IMG/VR virus record: IMGVR_UViG_3300020437_000025
Coordinates: 1 to 35,642 of that record
DNA from: a virus
DNA: 35,642 bases
Direction: 5' to 3' (one strand)
The notes under the pieces are model-generated. The model was not told the origin of the DNA. It saw only the letters and a list, made by a program, of their open reading frames with translations, and made no database searches. Every line of letters begins with the position of its first letter. Position 1 is the stretch's first letter. Of the stretch, positions 28,301-34,524 are shown one piece after another. Both the position numbers and the translations under genes were made by a program.

Positions 28301-30922
28301 TAGGGAGCTGCACTGATCGGCAAAAACTGACAATATGTCGTCTTCACCAAACTTAATCTTTAACTTTGCCGATAAGTCATTCTTCTTTTTAAACTGTTCC
28401 CAACGTTTTCTAGGGTCTTCTATATTGTTTTTTGCCCATTGATTTATAGGGTTAAATTCGTTGTCACTTTCACCTGATATTCCAACTGTGTGCTTTATTA
28501 TAAACGAAAGGCCAAGTTTTCCTATTCCTATTTTTTCACACTCTAGAGACCTAAATCCCAAGAACCCAATAGTATCACCCATAACTCTTGACTGGGCAAG
28601 ATAAGAAACAGTTCTTGGGCTCCTTAGAGCAGGAACACTTGTGGTAAGCTCATCAACGCTTAATGATTTGCCTCCTGCGCTTAAACTACTAACCACTAGG
28701 CCAGTGCCCGCGGGAGATGGTGCAAATTGAAAATCTAATGTTGATTCTGTTCCTGCGAAACCGCTAAGTTTCATATTGCCTTTTGAATTTGCACCAAAAT
28801 CAAATTTTTTATTTTTCTTCTTAACAAAATTCTTTAATTGTGCAGGGATTGTTTTTAACTTAGACGATTCTGTATTAGCGTTAAATGTTAGTGGCTGAAT
28901 GGATACACCCTCTGTTTCGCAATTTTCTTGTGCTTTTTTTAAATTGTCCGCGGAGTTTGTAATTAATTCTTCTAAATCTGCAAAAGTTACCTGCAGTTTT
29001 TTAAAGTCGGATAACTTTGGGCTCGTTACGCCAGCTGTTGTACCAGCTGAGGTCACTAGTCCAGAGGCTGCGTTTAAAACAGTGTTTGTATATTCATAAC
29101 TGTTCTGTCCTAAGTCGATGTTAGTGTTACCAAAGACCCCTAGATTTATACTGGCTCTGTCTAATGATTGATTATTATTATAATTTTCTAGTGTCTTTTC
29201 TCGAATTGTGCGAGCTATTTCCTGTTTTCTTTTTTTGGCTAAAGCTTTGTATTCCTGATATCTTCTTTCCTGTTCTCCTTTGCTGACTGGCTGCTGCTCG
29301 CAAGATTCAGCTATTTCAATTTCTTCACTAGCCCAGGCTTCAGGAAGTGGTGCTATCTCTTGATCTGCTTCGTCTTCAAATTCAACACCGTCTGTTATAT
29401 ATTCTAGTTTTTTTCTATTTATTTCGAACTTTGCTCGGTATTTGTCTCCAGGTCTCAGCGAGGGAGTTCTGAATTCTATAAATTTTATCAAGGGTGATTC
29501 AATATCATCCCCTTCAATTGTTGACCAATTTTCAGCTCTTGCTATTAAGTCATACTCTTCTATACTTACATTAGTGGACAATACAAAATCGCTTTGTGAG
29601 CGATATGTTCCATCATGATTTGGTGTTATCTCCATATCATACCCATAGAGAGCTTGGAACCGACCGTCTAATGGGTTGTGAAACCAAGCTTGTGGCTTGT
29701 TGTAAAACTCTAACACTTTTGTTAAAGCCTGATCTTCAAGAAGCAATATTGCTTCTTGATAGCTCTGTAGGTCTTGTGGGGATGGATTTTCCCTTAAAAA
29801 CGGCGGTAGATTAGAGAGAGTGTATTCGGTTTTATCAAAAAAGCCTATTCTGCTAGAGTCTATTATAAAAGGATCTGGATCGATTAATGGATCTGGCTCA
29901 AATGCTCGAAACAAAGTTTCTGAAAAATCACTGTCCGACATCAAAGAAACTTCTCTTGGTCTTGGATACTCATTTGAAATTTCAATAAAAGCATCGTAAA
30001 GAGGGCTATTATTATCAGGTGACACTATTCTGTATCTAAGCCCACCAAAGTAAGAAGATTTAATGACATACTCTGAAGAGTCTGTATTAAAATTTAACCT
30101 TTCGCTTTCAGCTACTTGTGATTTATAGTTTTCCAAAAACACCAAACCTTGCGGCTTATTACCCAAATAAGATTGAAAGTTTTGTCTAGGCTCTAATAAA
30201 TCTGGTGTATTCTCAACTTTCTGTGTTAGAAATCCTTGAGTAAAAGAATCATAAAGACCCAAAAGAGCCAAGTCGTAAGCGCCTGATTCATCTGCAAAAA
30301 CCACAGGATCATGATGATATGTGTTATTTCCAACTCTTGTTCTTGGGCGCCACCCGTGTAAAACAGCCAATGTAGCTTCACCTAGTTTGCCAAATTCATC
30401 TTGAAACATTCTGTTTATTAATTCTATTTGAGTAGCAGCATAATTACTTTGCATATATTCGCTAATTTCTGTTGTGTTAAAGCCAGATGGTCTTCTATGA
30501 AGTGGACTTCTATTTAGTCTTGTCTCAAGATCTGGGCTCCCTGCAAACGGCCGTTGATCTACGCTATTTAGGTCTTCGAAACTTTGATTTATGCCAAACT
30601 TTGTAAACAAATAGCAGAGAATATAAAATTGATTATCTAACTGAAATTTTGTTAGATATGTTTGCATGTTGCTGTCAAAGGTCGCAGCCTCTATATTAGA
30701 CACCTTCATACCTGATGAGCAATCAAACCAACCTTGTGGATCTTCTAATGATGGGTTATCATCATCGGCCTCTAGAAGCGAGGCATACGTAACAATTGTA
30801 CCTAAAGCACGTTTAACGATAAGTATGTCCCTGCCAACATCTCCAAGTCGACGCTGACCGAAATCAACTTTCTCATCTGTCTCTGGGTTTCTAAGTTCTA
30901 ATTTATATATTCTTGAAGCCAT
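19388..30922 (-). CDS. Giant virion/baseplate protein (3844 aa) of unknown family
   Basis: Single uninterrupted frame, ATG at 30922, TGA at 19388. Residues about 30-190 have a pattern like a split peptidoglycan-binding (PG_binding_1-type) fold: DILIVKRAL at 32-40, TFDSNMQTYLTKFQLDNQ at 81-98 and EFGKLGEATLAVL at 176-188 (tentative). Residues about 540-610 are Glu/Lys-rich and probably coiled-coil. Around 870-960 there is a hydrophobic, Trp/Leu/Ile-rich helical block (AIWGWYRDLI) without a clean membrane helix, with scattered Cys. Most of the rest is acidic, Asn/Asp/Arg-rich, with R/G-rich loops (residues about 2200-3150). The last about 200 residues have HWDNCDIDKLTWSGYQW and LSGYIIKGPTAIIDQAF. 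It sits between gp25 and a spike-like gene, where T4 has hub genes, so a hub, tape-measure-like or injected role is conceivable. I do not assign a function. Confidence 0.85.
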   Translation of the reverse strand: MASRIYKLELRNPETDEKVDFGQRRLGDVGRDILIVKRALGTIVTYASLLEADDDNPSLEDPQGWFDCSSGMKVSNIEAATFDSNMQTYLTKFQLDNQFYILCYLFTKFGINQSFEDLNSVDQRPFAGSPDLETRLNRSPLHRRPSGFNTTEISEYMQSNYAATQIELINRMFQDEFGKLGEATLAVLHGWRPRTRVGNNTYHHDPVVFADESGAYDLALLGLYDSFTQGFLTQKVENTPDLLEPRQNFQSYLGNKPQGLVFLENYKSQVAESERLNFNTDSSEYVIKSSYFGGLRYRIVSPDNNSPLYDAFIEISNEYPRPREVSLMSDSDFSETLFRAFEPDPLIDPDPFIIDSSRIGFFDKTEYTLSNLPPFLRENPSPQDLQSYQEAILLLEDQALTKVLEFYNKPQAWFHNPLDGRFQALYGYDMEITPNHDGTYRSQSDFVLSTNVSIEEYDLIARAENWSTIEGDDIESPLIKFIEFRTPSLRPGDKYRAKFEINRKKLEYITDGVEFEDEADQEIAPLPEAWASEEIEIAESCEQQPVSKGEQERRYQEYKALAKKRKQEIARTIREKTLENYNNNQSLDRASINLGVFGNTNIDLGQNSYEYTNTVLNAASGLVTSAGTTAGVTSPKLSDFKKLQVTFADLEELITNSADNLKKAQENCETEGVSIQPLTFNANTESSKLKTIPAQLKNFVKKKNKKFDFGANSKGNMKLSGFAGTESTLDFQFAPSPAGTGLVVSSLSAGGKSLSVDELTTSVPALRSPRTVSYLAQSRVMGDTIGFLGFRSLECEKIGIGKLGLSFIIKHTVGISGESDNEFNPINQWAKNNIEDPRKRWEQFKKKNDLSAKLKIKFGEDDILSVFADQCSSLKELLQGVANIISPGAILCKLIQCLKLPAFDVKIPDFNLNFNIDLAIWGWYRDLIKNLLKQWEEILTQFLCVFVKALLDILNAPLCQEQLRDQLYGSGAGSTGDIKRALIDGLTDLSISPENIEKTKQLIDEMALFLTGEELCRVLEGGEVDAATMHMILTLAENLGIDEVGLEQNLRELFETIAVFLPPNFCDNLRESSTVIGSATCAETSSLLDQIRRQMLTSGASDEDIKNAVDLANKNLLDQAKAIEALGEKGLNAIVPKILEFGNPDALINKLPDALSQQINNTAKSLFNSAHIGYVGSLSNFGPSLFLQSSRLPKPSDPEYNEESTIIVQTILENLKLYGAIGNERNSPNIESATEQLHVLYQIYELSRDPVSGVMVPAYYMQPDGQTIQVPQDAVRSYPRLTDIELQSEVDFEKLFLNPVGFRQNSFYDVDENENIVSMDNSLKINNRSVRVINATRRQMRLPLSSKESFGMFGLPVGEDSLLIDFSFIGSYKIVEKAEDDETVTPEEGRLQFLLERIQNRLTFLQNTLQVHLQNISNPINEEDYLKIIKTALDFSYENSRERLRSTNNPELINVEPGRQDGNDRGTARQRLSLNLNLGPIVSNIELNEFASTENTNRFDPYTIIINNSPLFSGPQTFEYCDKIPGPGLNEETLTQEQAENRDMFEQAIADIPPGLYTRKELFARSFWENVKRKVNFIYRRERPDENADRQVATLQNYLNNFLRQHVYDREAPNFTEGVFEQIFFSLRDSRIYDEQNYYEELKRRVSGEAYFSENDDCYKNRYNVSQFGILSFEKMVTDELANEIAKEINKPENDPYVLDFDDLGPVQKAIQNVCLLGFVRVCIVELMLKGSLAYSVWDVEGVADEPFMKDFVYRFVREEIDRHPSLQGKWEKVITRMTGIDQSTFALKDLVQKQMIRVQGASKKVFQNGDNIDYFNWFIRYFVPQVEVSRDIANRDDVALIRGVDALSLGDEGQIEGQVRIDAEIPDKFYWQHPLLNERNLIQDESSGTIDVIKRASDLLSGNNPFFHIEHLLEVTGPLARLESLILPGRQVINSIINADASDPEDNDLTTIVMPILNLSRRSPERLNIADAYLRTNLPAINIDNYDFRNTPELPEGARGSSAEGQGDLNEEHEIYHIDDFIDGLNSVMNSDNVEKIFLHYRGLMHYDESPDPPGGRDRNTTVPAANARPEVIRRTPTRFITRKRRIVHFSQDFLTSRNPAISSGEAAAYITRLFNNPTFLGEDEYSTQKFDQFGDLVSISDEIVKYHIVPSNGEELLALQASGESIDITEDNRFRLYNASSNGMAVDNSHGDYVDHVFRDAGRDADDLPYTTIGAIRYDTGRGLFPNFGRGLKKDLEIENIEGDQSPYNILSVDRSFNPLVSEKIFDNPLGTVLPNQNQSELESFNSIKSGYENPHEETWVETVFNFTDTASVIAGLHGSFTIGETFDNAVSKFEPTRNTKRAFEDRLRPVIDRLSTIAGRPERGYDNAFVRDTRDKKLTQYGRTIFLREAEGLASSDVYLARPMGIDRFTNVEMTTDWLIPSIEEIRRVQPAELLDFSFLANREQRDRRDSLKLVIDHDPERIRQGLSPRAENLLPPNFYKIPIRVLITQVYDSNSDFAREVFCKVVPPKYIRSIHDDSLLQENIDKLNVALQNIVDEYVQYVNNHDRFEVQEEVPEFTTDFSRRHTRARNESNIDRQSLPQYCSIERIYSRVFQDEVTAPEFNTSDDLDLLFQDRGSLMINRAATIPLNTVDLDQEQFKQNLIRDWHHRQESCNYMYFISKDENLLSNKNAFHRTVFSLRNIFQWYLRTRRTNTLWGLLTNKGNNKETGRQQLIPLAHSFGLAQRGARARRDAQFGARNTDRISWASTVLPRKRWDNYVGDFDEELDGARADRGYLDLEDQPGLVTLYPGDDDVDSILEEGLSGDSDGLRRINKQDYTSWNFYGEGELLAHLDRGDRASIAGLVSDGEGRNLINYNSIEHCPVKNTGTSLFYSEGIISQMDISDFLKSLVYDVVFRSYRSNLTPPARDDVTSLFDIDSFFSINDSANVQVMSLLVESSTFVVEDGEVQERAPFQFPGQLFNLSPDFSPSAINLDDELVNSMIIAASHIITRLFDLTSSQAAFSVKSEVTKYNSDILEAPYRLAILERILRKAKDGNYTSLEKIFLVAVASIYDLPATIVRIKEEAAGRTLNGEAQQAQNFDDVQDDEALIPWAAACIHYVAKAHQRSDEGDDYIVDNYTDLVDTYSESRRGRRYFINANRSWVRDLGPPGADIGGNRNDPASVKWERTKNLVRNAEITVKQIIKRTNALYYDLVQREEWPIRIDILQDNATGNEYVHNTRILNKILDPDWMYSSTVEEFGTFYSTAISLANIAAFGSNAQLNVSAPRLLQTIGFNESLARALQSKNKIENFLCKLDYRTFQQILGKDSGPFVLNQNVQYIENYIREQTGISLAQPQNNTDRTLFGDFYQQVAPLLVYNSDYYRSARNKIQNFTIESHFSNVETIASRWNYAYQLNTGITPRVLGEAVLNRALINGQVFEGLLQSSEINQVSRLVANTFIKERDFVRGDQLAFNEFVQNPNGPIQEISEEFRSFYMFGNRNQKIFSVPMAEYKKPISPFGEALDDCYDLSRFREGYILLQPWMTEQLIETQEAKQIFEYIYPVKRFQSIATAFSTSVLAGYSTMPSIMQTPKASLAALLGLAGIKRTEESNVIQSISQAEFYKQMTDSAVSDPKELSCFGFPFPEDFLDQFLELLEQLFKTFPSIFFRGIANAIDPAYQEMKNHWDNCDIDKLTWSGYQWKSTVGTRTMHAGLVGESGGGNRDKKYASVLTSPLVDLPVGFSKAIYGNWTPLRRAVTRLSGYIIKGPTAIIDQAFSFSIPCLDEAGQWPGEPLPSWNRDRYGHPISPITAIALSLPELPGDKRLRTCRDDPYDPERMEEKLCPNSDIELPPFGNTTEIDEE

Positions 30923-30927
30923 TTCAC

Positions 30928-32328
30928 TTAATTCACAGTATTGAATCTGCTCAGTATTGATGTTTCTTTGTTTGTATCTGTTAGATAATTAGTAATTCTG
31001 TTAAAATTGTTTACATCTATCTTAAACCCATCAATACGATTTTCAATGCCTTTTATGGTTGTAACTAAAGTCTCCCACTGTGTTTTGGGATCTCTTACGG
31101 ATAAGCCCGAAGGAACCGGCAACATATCGAACCCTGTACCAATTTGTATGTTAAACTTATTTTGCTGTGCAACAAAAGTGTCAACCCGATCATTTAATTG
31201 CTTAATAAGCTGCAAAATAGAATTTATACAGTCTACTAGATTATTCCCTAGAACCATTGGTTGTTGTGGCACTACAGTACCATCCCTATCCTCTCCGTTT
31301 TCAGCGATTAAGTGTATTCCGTTGTTTCTAGTGATTGTATTACCTTGAGAATTTACATACTCATAGGGTCCGCCGGTAACAATCTTAATATCTTGCCTTG
31401 AATGTAATCGAACTTTATCTGCCTTAAGCATAATTCCACTAGTTGGTGCTGCAGTATCTGCAACGCCGCCGGCGTTTCGTATGTCTTCTTTTATGTTAAA
31501 GTTCTTATCTATTATTGTCATCTGACTGATATAAATACGAGCAGCGTCCATCACCATACCTGGGTGCTTACCATACTCTAAATCGTAATCTTGAAGCTCT
31601 GGGGGGCGGAACGTGTTGAAAGACGGAGCAAAAACAAGAGACTGCCCCGCAATAGATTCTAAAGCGAATGGAGCCATACGCCCAGCGACGATATCTATAG
31701 CACCTGCCCCCATGTGGTCTGAGAACCCTGAGTTGTACTCCCTATCAAACAAGCTTCTAGAATATTTCATTTTAGAGTTTCTAGGTGAATGGTCTCTACC
31801 TAATATTATAGCTGAGTTGTTTTTACTTTGTATTTTTTCATCACCAGGGCGTAAAAACAATTCTGGTACAGGCTCCTTGAGTTCTATATCCCCAACGCCA
31901 TCTAAATCAATTCTGTCTTTGTATCTTTGCCACTTTACATGGTTTTTCTTCCTGCCTTTTACAAATATATTTTTAGGCTTATCCTTTTGCGGATTAGTAG
32001 AATTTTGAGATTGAGAAATAGTTTTTTCTTCTTGTTGTTCTGGTCGCTTACTTTGTTTTCTTTGTAAGACTTCATCTGGTCGAGACTTTGTTGGGGTACC
32101 CAACACAGCATCAACATCGCGATTATTTCGTCTAAAAACCTCTCCATGTTTTGAATTTAAAAGAGATTTACTAACCCTTTGCTTTAGAGTGTTAAAAGCA
32201 TCAGATTCTGAACTGCCAATAACAAAAGTTCTATATTCTTCACCGTCTATCTCTACTGTATAGGTCGCGGCCGTATTACCATCTGGTCTTTTTTCAAATG
32301 CATATATTGGTTTTTTTGTAACTTTCAT
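30928..32328 (-). CDS. Spike/hub-associated structural protein (466 aa), probable
   Basis: ATG at 32328 has AAGGT (32336-32340) 7 nt upstream; the 3' end is 5 nt from the giant 3844-aa gene. Residues 1-70 form a small beta/alpha domain. Residues about 70-130 are basic and low-complexity (KQSKRPEQQEEK), probably disordered. The central region carries SGFSDHMGAGAIDIVAGRMA and FAPSFNTFRPPEL, then IMLKADKVRLHSRQDIKIVTG, with short alternating beta strands as in phage spike or hub-associated proteins. The C-terminal about 130 residues are helical, probably coiled-coil. The ADKVRLHSRQDIKIV block resembles beta-prism/needle regions of spike proteins by pattern only. Position next to gp25 and the giant protein supports a hub or tail-tip role, but I see no lysozyme active-site pattern, so calling it gp5 would be unjustified. 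Confidence 0.72.
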   Translation of the reverse strand: MKVTKKPIYAFEKRPDGNTAATYTVEIDGEEYRTFVIGSSESDAFNTLKQRVSKSLLNSKHGEVFRRNNRDVDAVLGTPTKSRPDEVLQRKQSKRPEQQEEKTISQSQNSTNPQKDKPKNIFVKGRKKNHVKWQRYKDRIDLDGVGDIELKEPVPELFLRPGDEKIQSKNNSAIILGRDHSPRNSKMKYSRSLFDREYNSGFSDHMGAGAIDIVAGRMAPFALESIAGQSLVFAPSFNTFRPPELQDYDLEYGKHPGMVMDAARIYISQMTIIDKNFNIKEDIRNAGGVADTAAPTSGIMLKADKVRLHSRQDIKIVTGGPYEYVNSQGNTITRNNGIHLIAENGEDRDGTVVPQQPMVLGNNLVDCINSILQLIKQLNDRVDTFVAQQNKFNIQIGTGFDMLPVPSGLSVRDPKTQWETLVTTIKGIENRIDGFKIDVNNFNRITNYLTDTNKETSILSRFNTVN

Positions 32329-32333
32329 GGTGT

Positions 32334-32936
32334 TTACCTTGGTGAAGTGCCCGTTATAACCCCGTATGAGAAATCAAAATTGTATGGAAACTGCACATCT
32401 ACTATAGTTTGCATCTTAACTTCTTCTGAGTCGTTTTTCAAAACCATGTAAGCTCTAGGGTATCTTTCTATCTGCTTTAGATCCTTTACGCTTAAGCCAG
32501 GCAACCTATCTTCCTCTCTCAACTTTTTTGTTTCTTCCCCTTTTTTCGGTTTCTTATTTTTCTTAATCATGACTTCAAAGTACTTATCTGTGTCACTTGG
32601 CTGCGGTAGACAAGCACAGAGTTCTTGTATATAAACAATACATTCCATTATTCGTAAATCAGATATTTTTCCATCACTCTTAACATTTGGAGAAGCTTTC
32701 GTACAATATTCTACAAACGCACTGTCGTACTTCTTTTTTAGCTCTTCAAGGCTAATGGTCGCAGCGTATATCACAAGGCCTCTAAACTTTACATTTACAT
32801 GAGGTTTGTTACCTTCTCCTTTTATTTGTTCATAAAGAACATAATTTAAAACATCAGCCTTTTTACCAGTCCCTGGGTGGTTTGCTTTCGGCCTATTTTC
32901 TCCTATCTTTGGAGATACTATGCTATCAAAAGACAC
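32334..32936 (-). CDS. Uncharacterised baseplate-region protein (200 aa, GTG start)
   Basis: The start at 32936 is GTG; no in-frame ATG lies nearby, and an AAAGAGG ribosome site (32945-32951) stands 8 nt upstream, at the end of the preceding gene. Stop TAA at 32334, 5 nt from the spike-associated gene. The protein is mixed alpha/beta, with a helix at EELKKKYDSAFVEYC (about 60-75), two Cys near 108-110 (IQELCACLP) and a Lys-rich stretch near 124-140. The C-terminus is beta-rich (VQFPYNFDFSYGVITGTSP). I do not recognise the family. Position between the late-sigma cassette and the spike/hub genes suggests a baseplate assembly or hub factor. No catalytic motif is visible. Confidence 0.75.
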   Translation of the reverse strand: MSFDSIVSPKIGENRPKANHPGTGKKADVLNYVLYEQIKGEGNKPHVNVKFRGLVIYAATISLEELKKKYDSAFVEYCTKASPNVKSDGKISDLRIMECIVYIQELCACLPQPSDTDKYFEVMIKKNKKPKKGEETKKLREEDRLPGLSVKDLKQIERYPRAYMVLKNDSEEVKMQTIVDVQFPYNFDFSYGVITGTSPR

Positions 32937-32939
32937 TTG

Positions 32940-33239
32940 CTAATCCTCTTTATTGTTTGCTTCATTTATTAAATCAAACAATTCCTTTTTGTCTTCATCA
33001 GTTATGTTTTGATTTGCTGATGTCTTTTTTTGAACCAAAGAAGCTAATTTAACTAATTGCTCGTTTGATCTCTGCAATGTTTCCAGATACTTTGCCGCAA
33101 CAAGACCTACCTCTCGATGTCTATCATCACTGGATTGCATATATTTCATCAAGTTCATCAACAACGTTTTTGTTGCGGCACGATCTTCTGTGATGTTGTT
33201 TTTTGCTTGTTCTATAAAATTTTCTACTTCTTTTGACAT
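32940..33239 (-). CDS. Small helical protein of unknown function (99 aa)
   Basis: Helical, charged and soluble: NFIEQAKNNITEDRAATKTLL, then HREVGLVAAKYLETLQRSNE, with a Lys/Asp-rich C-terminus. I do not recognise a family. The frame could begin at an ATG at 33239 or at a TTG at 33260. The TTG has an AAAGAG stretch (from the end of the sigma gene) about 9 nt upstream, whereas the ATG has no clear ribosome site. I chose the ATG because TTG starts are rare and the extra seven residues add nothing recognisable; the alternative is real. It lies 27 nt after the sigma-factor gene and 3 nt before the 200-aa gene, so it belongs to the same operon. It could be an assembly or scaffolding cofactor. Confidence 0.7.
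   Translation of the reverse strand: MSKEVENFIEQAKNNITEDRAATKTLLMNLMKYMQSSDDRHREVGLVAAKYLETLQRSNEQLVKLASLVQKKTSANQNITDEDKKELFDLINEANNKED
32945..32951 (-). promoter_or_regulatory. Ribosome-binding site deciding the GTG start at 32936
   Basis: Minus strand AAAGAGG, ending 8 nt before the GTG. It overlaps the last codons of the upstream gene, so translation is probably coupled. Confidence 0.65.
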
Positions 33240-33266
33240 ATTATAAATATTTTTAAGCAAAAAATA

Positions 33267-33986
33267 TTACTCTTTATCCCACTTATTCTTAAAGTTTCTA
33301 TATTTTTCTCTTAACTTATTAAGATTGTTGACAACCTGCTTGGTATTAAGACCTGTAAGTTCTCTTAAATATAGATAAATTGCTTTTTTATTAAAAATCT
33401 CAATGTCTTCAATATTGTGAAGTAGAACTTTTACTGCCTCTAAAACTAATTTTTCATTATGCTTTATATTCGCACTATCCCATTTTTCTATCTGCTCTAA
33501 TAAGTTATTCCAATATTCAATTTCAATTCTTTGTTCTAGATAAGACTCTCCTGGGTCTGTTGTACCCAAAACATCAGAACCTCCATTTTCCACTAAATTT
33601 TCAAAAGAAACTTCTTTTTTTATTTTTTTTGAATTTTGCTTTACTTTGTGAATAAACCAATTCTTAGTAACCACGGAAAAGTAAGAGAACGCCTTAGAAC
33701 CTTTATCTGGATCGTATTTGTTTAAAATCGTAGTTAGCCAAACCTTGCAATCATCCCTAAGCTGGTCTATGTTTGGAAGGATATTAAATTTATATGTGAA
33801 TATTATCTTGTTAACCATTTCACTGAATGCAGGCTGAATCAGGTCTTCATACAACTTGGACCTTTCTCTGTAAGAACTTGATCTACAATATTCAATTATT
33901 GCATCTTCATGAACCTTCGTAAAATAAAGGTTTTTTGTTCTTTTGCGGCGGCGGCGCCTAGGTGGGGCTTTAACTTCTTCACTCAT
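33267..33986 (-). CDS. Late-transcription sigma factor, T4 gp55-like (239 aa)
   Basis: ATG at 33986; the frame has a TTG at 33989, but a GAGGAA ribosome site upstream supports the ATG. The start overlaps the end of the one-TM gene by 8 nt. Residues 9-19 are a basic run (PRRRRRKRTK). The sigma region-2-like core is at about 83-117: LTTILNKYDPDKGSKAFSYF followed by SVVTKNWFIHKVKQ, matching the F/YD-x-x-x-G-x-x-x-F-x-YF / FI pattern of gp55 proteins. Residues about 198-235 (YLYLRELTGLNTKQVV, then NNLNKLREKYRNF) look like a C-terminal helix-turn-helix. Length exceeds T4 gp55 (185 aa). gp55 directs host RNA polymerase to late promoters, with gp33 and the gp45 clamp as partners. I see no T4-type TATAAATA site correctly oriented for these genes, so its promoter is outside the window or diverged. 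Confidence 0.88.
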   Translation of the reverse strand: MSEEVKAPPRRRRRKRTKNLYFTKVHEDAIIEYCRSSSYRERSKLYEDLIQPAFSEMVNKIIFTYKFNILPNIDQLRDDCKVWLTTILNKYDPDKGSKAFSYFSVVTKNWFIHKVKQNSKKIKKEVSFENLVENGGSDVLGTTDPGESYLEQRIEIEYWNNLLEQIEKWDSANIKHNEKLVLEAVKVLLHNIEDIEIFNKKAIYLYLRELTGLNTKQVVNNLNKLREKYRNFKNKWDKE

Positions 33987-34272
33987 CAACTATTTCCTCT
34001 TCTTCCTCCCTTTCGTAAAGAATGTAATCAAAGTCCTCAATCCTATTCACCAACTCTTTCCCATGGGCCAACAAAGCCTGTAATGTTGGGTCGCCATAGA
34101 ACATTTCCATTTCATGGACGGACTTAACGTGACCAACATATTCTGCTAGTATCTCTGATGTATTGTTGTTCTCTTCTTCTTTTGTTTTTATTATCTTGAT
34201 TAGCCAACGTGCATAAAAAACCAATCCAACATTTATAATAAAACTAAAAATCAATAGAATAATCTCTAACAT
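33979..34272 (-). CDS. Small membrane protein with one N-terminal TM helix (97 aa)
   Basis: ATG at 34272 shares one base with the stop of the FmdB-like gene (TAATG); GGAGGAG (34278-34284) lies 5 nt upstream. Residues 2-27 are a clear hydrophobic helix (LEIILLIFSFIINVGLVFYA) followed by RWLIKIIK, so the C-terminal about 70 residues should be cytosolic by the positive-inside rule. The soluble part has EMEMFYGDPTLQALLAHGKE and an acidic C-terminus (EREEEEEIVDE). The FYGDPTLQ-x-L-x-H-x-K block is similar to small proteins I recall from T4-like marine phages (not searched). It ends 8 nt into the sigma gene, so the two are probably co-translated. Function unknown; it could anchor a regulatory or lysis-timing factor. 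Confidence 0.75.
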   Translation of the reverse strand: MLEIILLIFSFIINVGLVFYARWLIKIIKTKEEENNNTSEILAEYVGHVKSVHEMEMFYGDPTLQALLAHGKELVNRIEDFDYILYEREEEEEIVDE

Positions 34273-34523
34273 TAAAACTCCTCCGACTTAAGATCTTTTT
34301 TTTGCTTCTTAAGTTCTTTTTTAGCATCTTCAATAAACTCATCTACAACTTTGCCAACACGAGAAGGAGCCTCAGATAGTTGTTTTTTTATTCTAAAGCT
34401 AGGTTTCTTAGTTATAGTGCCTAACCTTTTGCAAAGGATGCACTCTCTTTGTTCGTGAAACATACCGTGCGATATCTCAAACTCCCCATTACATGCTTCA
34501 CATTCGTATATATATCTTGGCAT
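34272..34523 (-). CDS. FmdB-like zinc-ribbon protein (83 aa)
   Basis: Residues 1-12 are MPRYIYECEACN, the FmdB-family opening. Cys 8 and 11 (CEAC) and Cys 28 and 31 (CILC) make a C-x2-C ... C-x2-C zinc ribbon spaced by 16 residues. The rest is basic and helical (RVGKVVDEFIEDAKKELKKQ). I chose the ATG at 34523 because the frame's earlier ATG (34571) would add a basic stretch inside the upstream gene, before the conserved opening. The start is 1 nt after the stop of the 68-aa gene. FmdB ribbons are small regulatory or RNA/DNA-interacting proteins; in phages they often lie near late-transcription or structural genes. A role in late gene expression fits the context but is an inference. Confidence 0.85.
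   Translation of the reverse strand: MPRYIYECEACNGEFEISHGMFHEQRECILCKRLGTITKKPSFRIKKQLSEAPSRVGKVVDEFIEDAKKELKKQKKDLKSEEF
34278..34284 (-). promoter_or_regulatory. Ribosome-binding site of the one-TM protein gene
   Basis: Minus strand GGAGGAG, 5 nt before the ATG at 34272 and inside the end of the FmdB-like gene. Strong Shine-Dalgarno match, confirming this small gene is translated. Confidence 0.7.
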
Positions 34524-34524
34524 T

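Noticed and set aside
31613-32008. 131-aa plus-strand open frame
   Set aside because: Lies antisense inside the spike-associated gene, with no ribosome site or recognisable protein; a shadow of the real gene.
31959-32147. 62-aa minus-strand frame inside the spike-associated gene
   Set aside because: Overlaps the 466-aa frame in another phase and is Lys-rich low-complexity; no ribosome site.
33242-33249. TATAAATA, the T4 late-promoter consensus
   Set aside because: It is on the plus strand, pointing back into the sigma gene, while all genes are on the minus strand; likely chance in AT-rich DNA.
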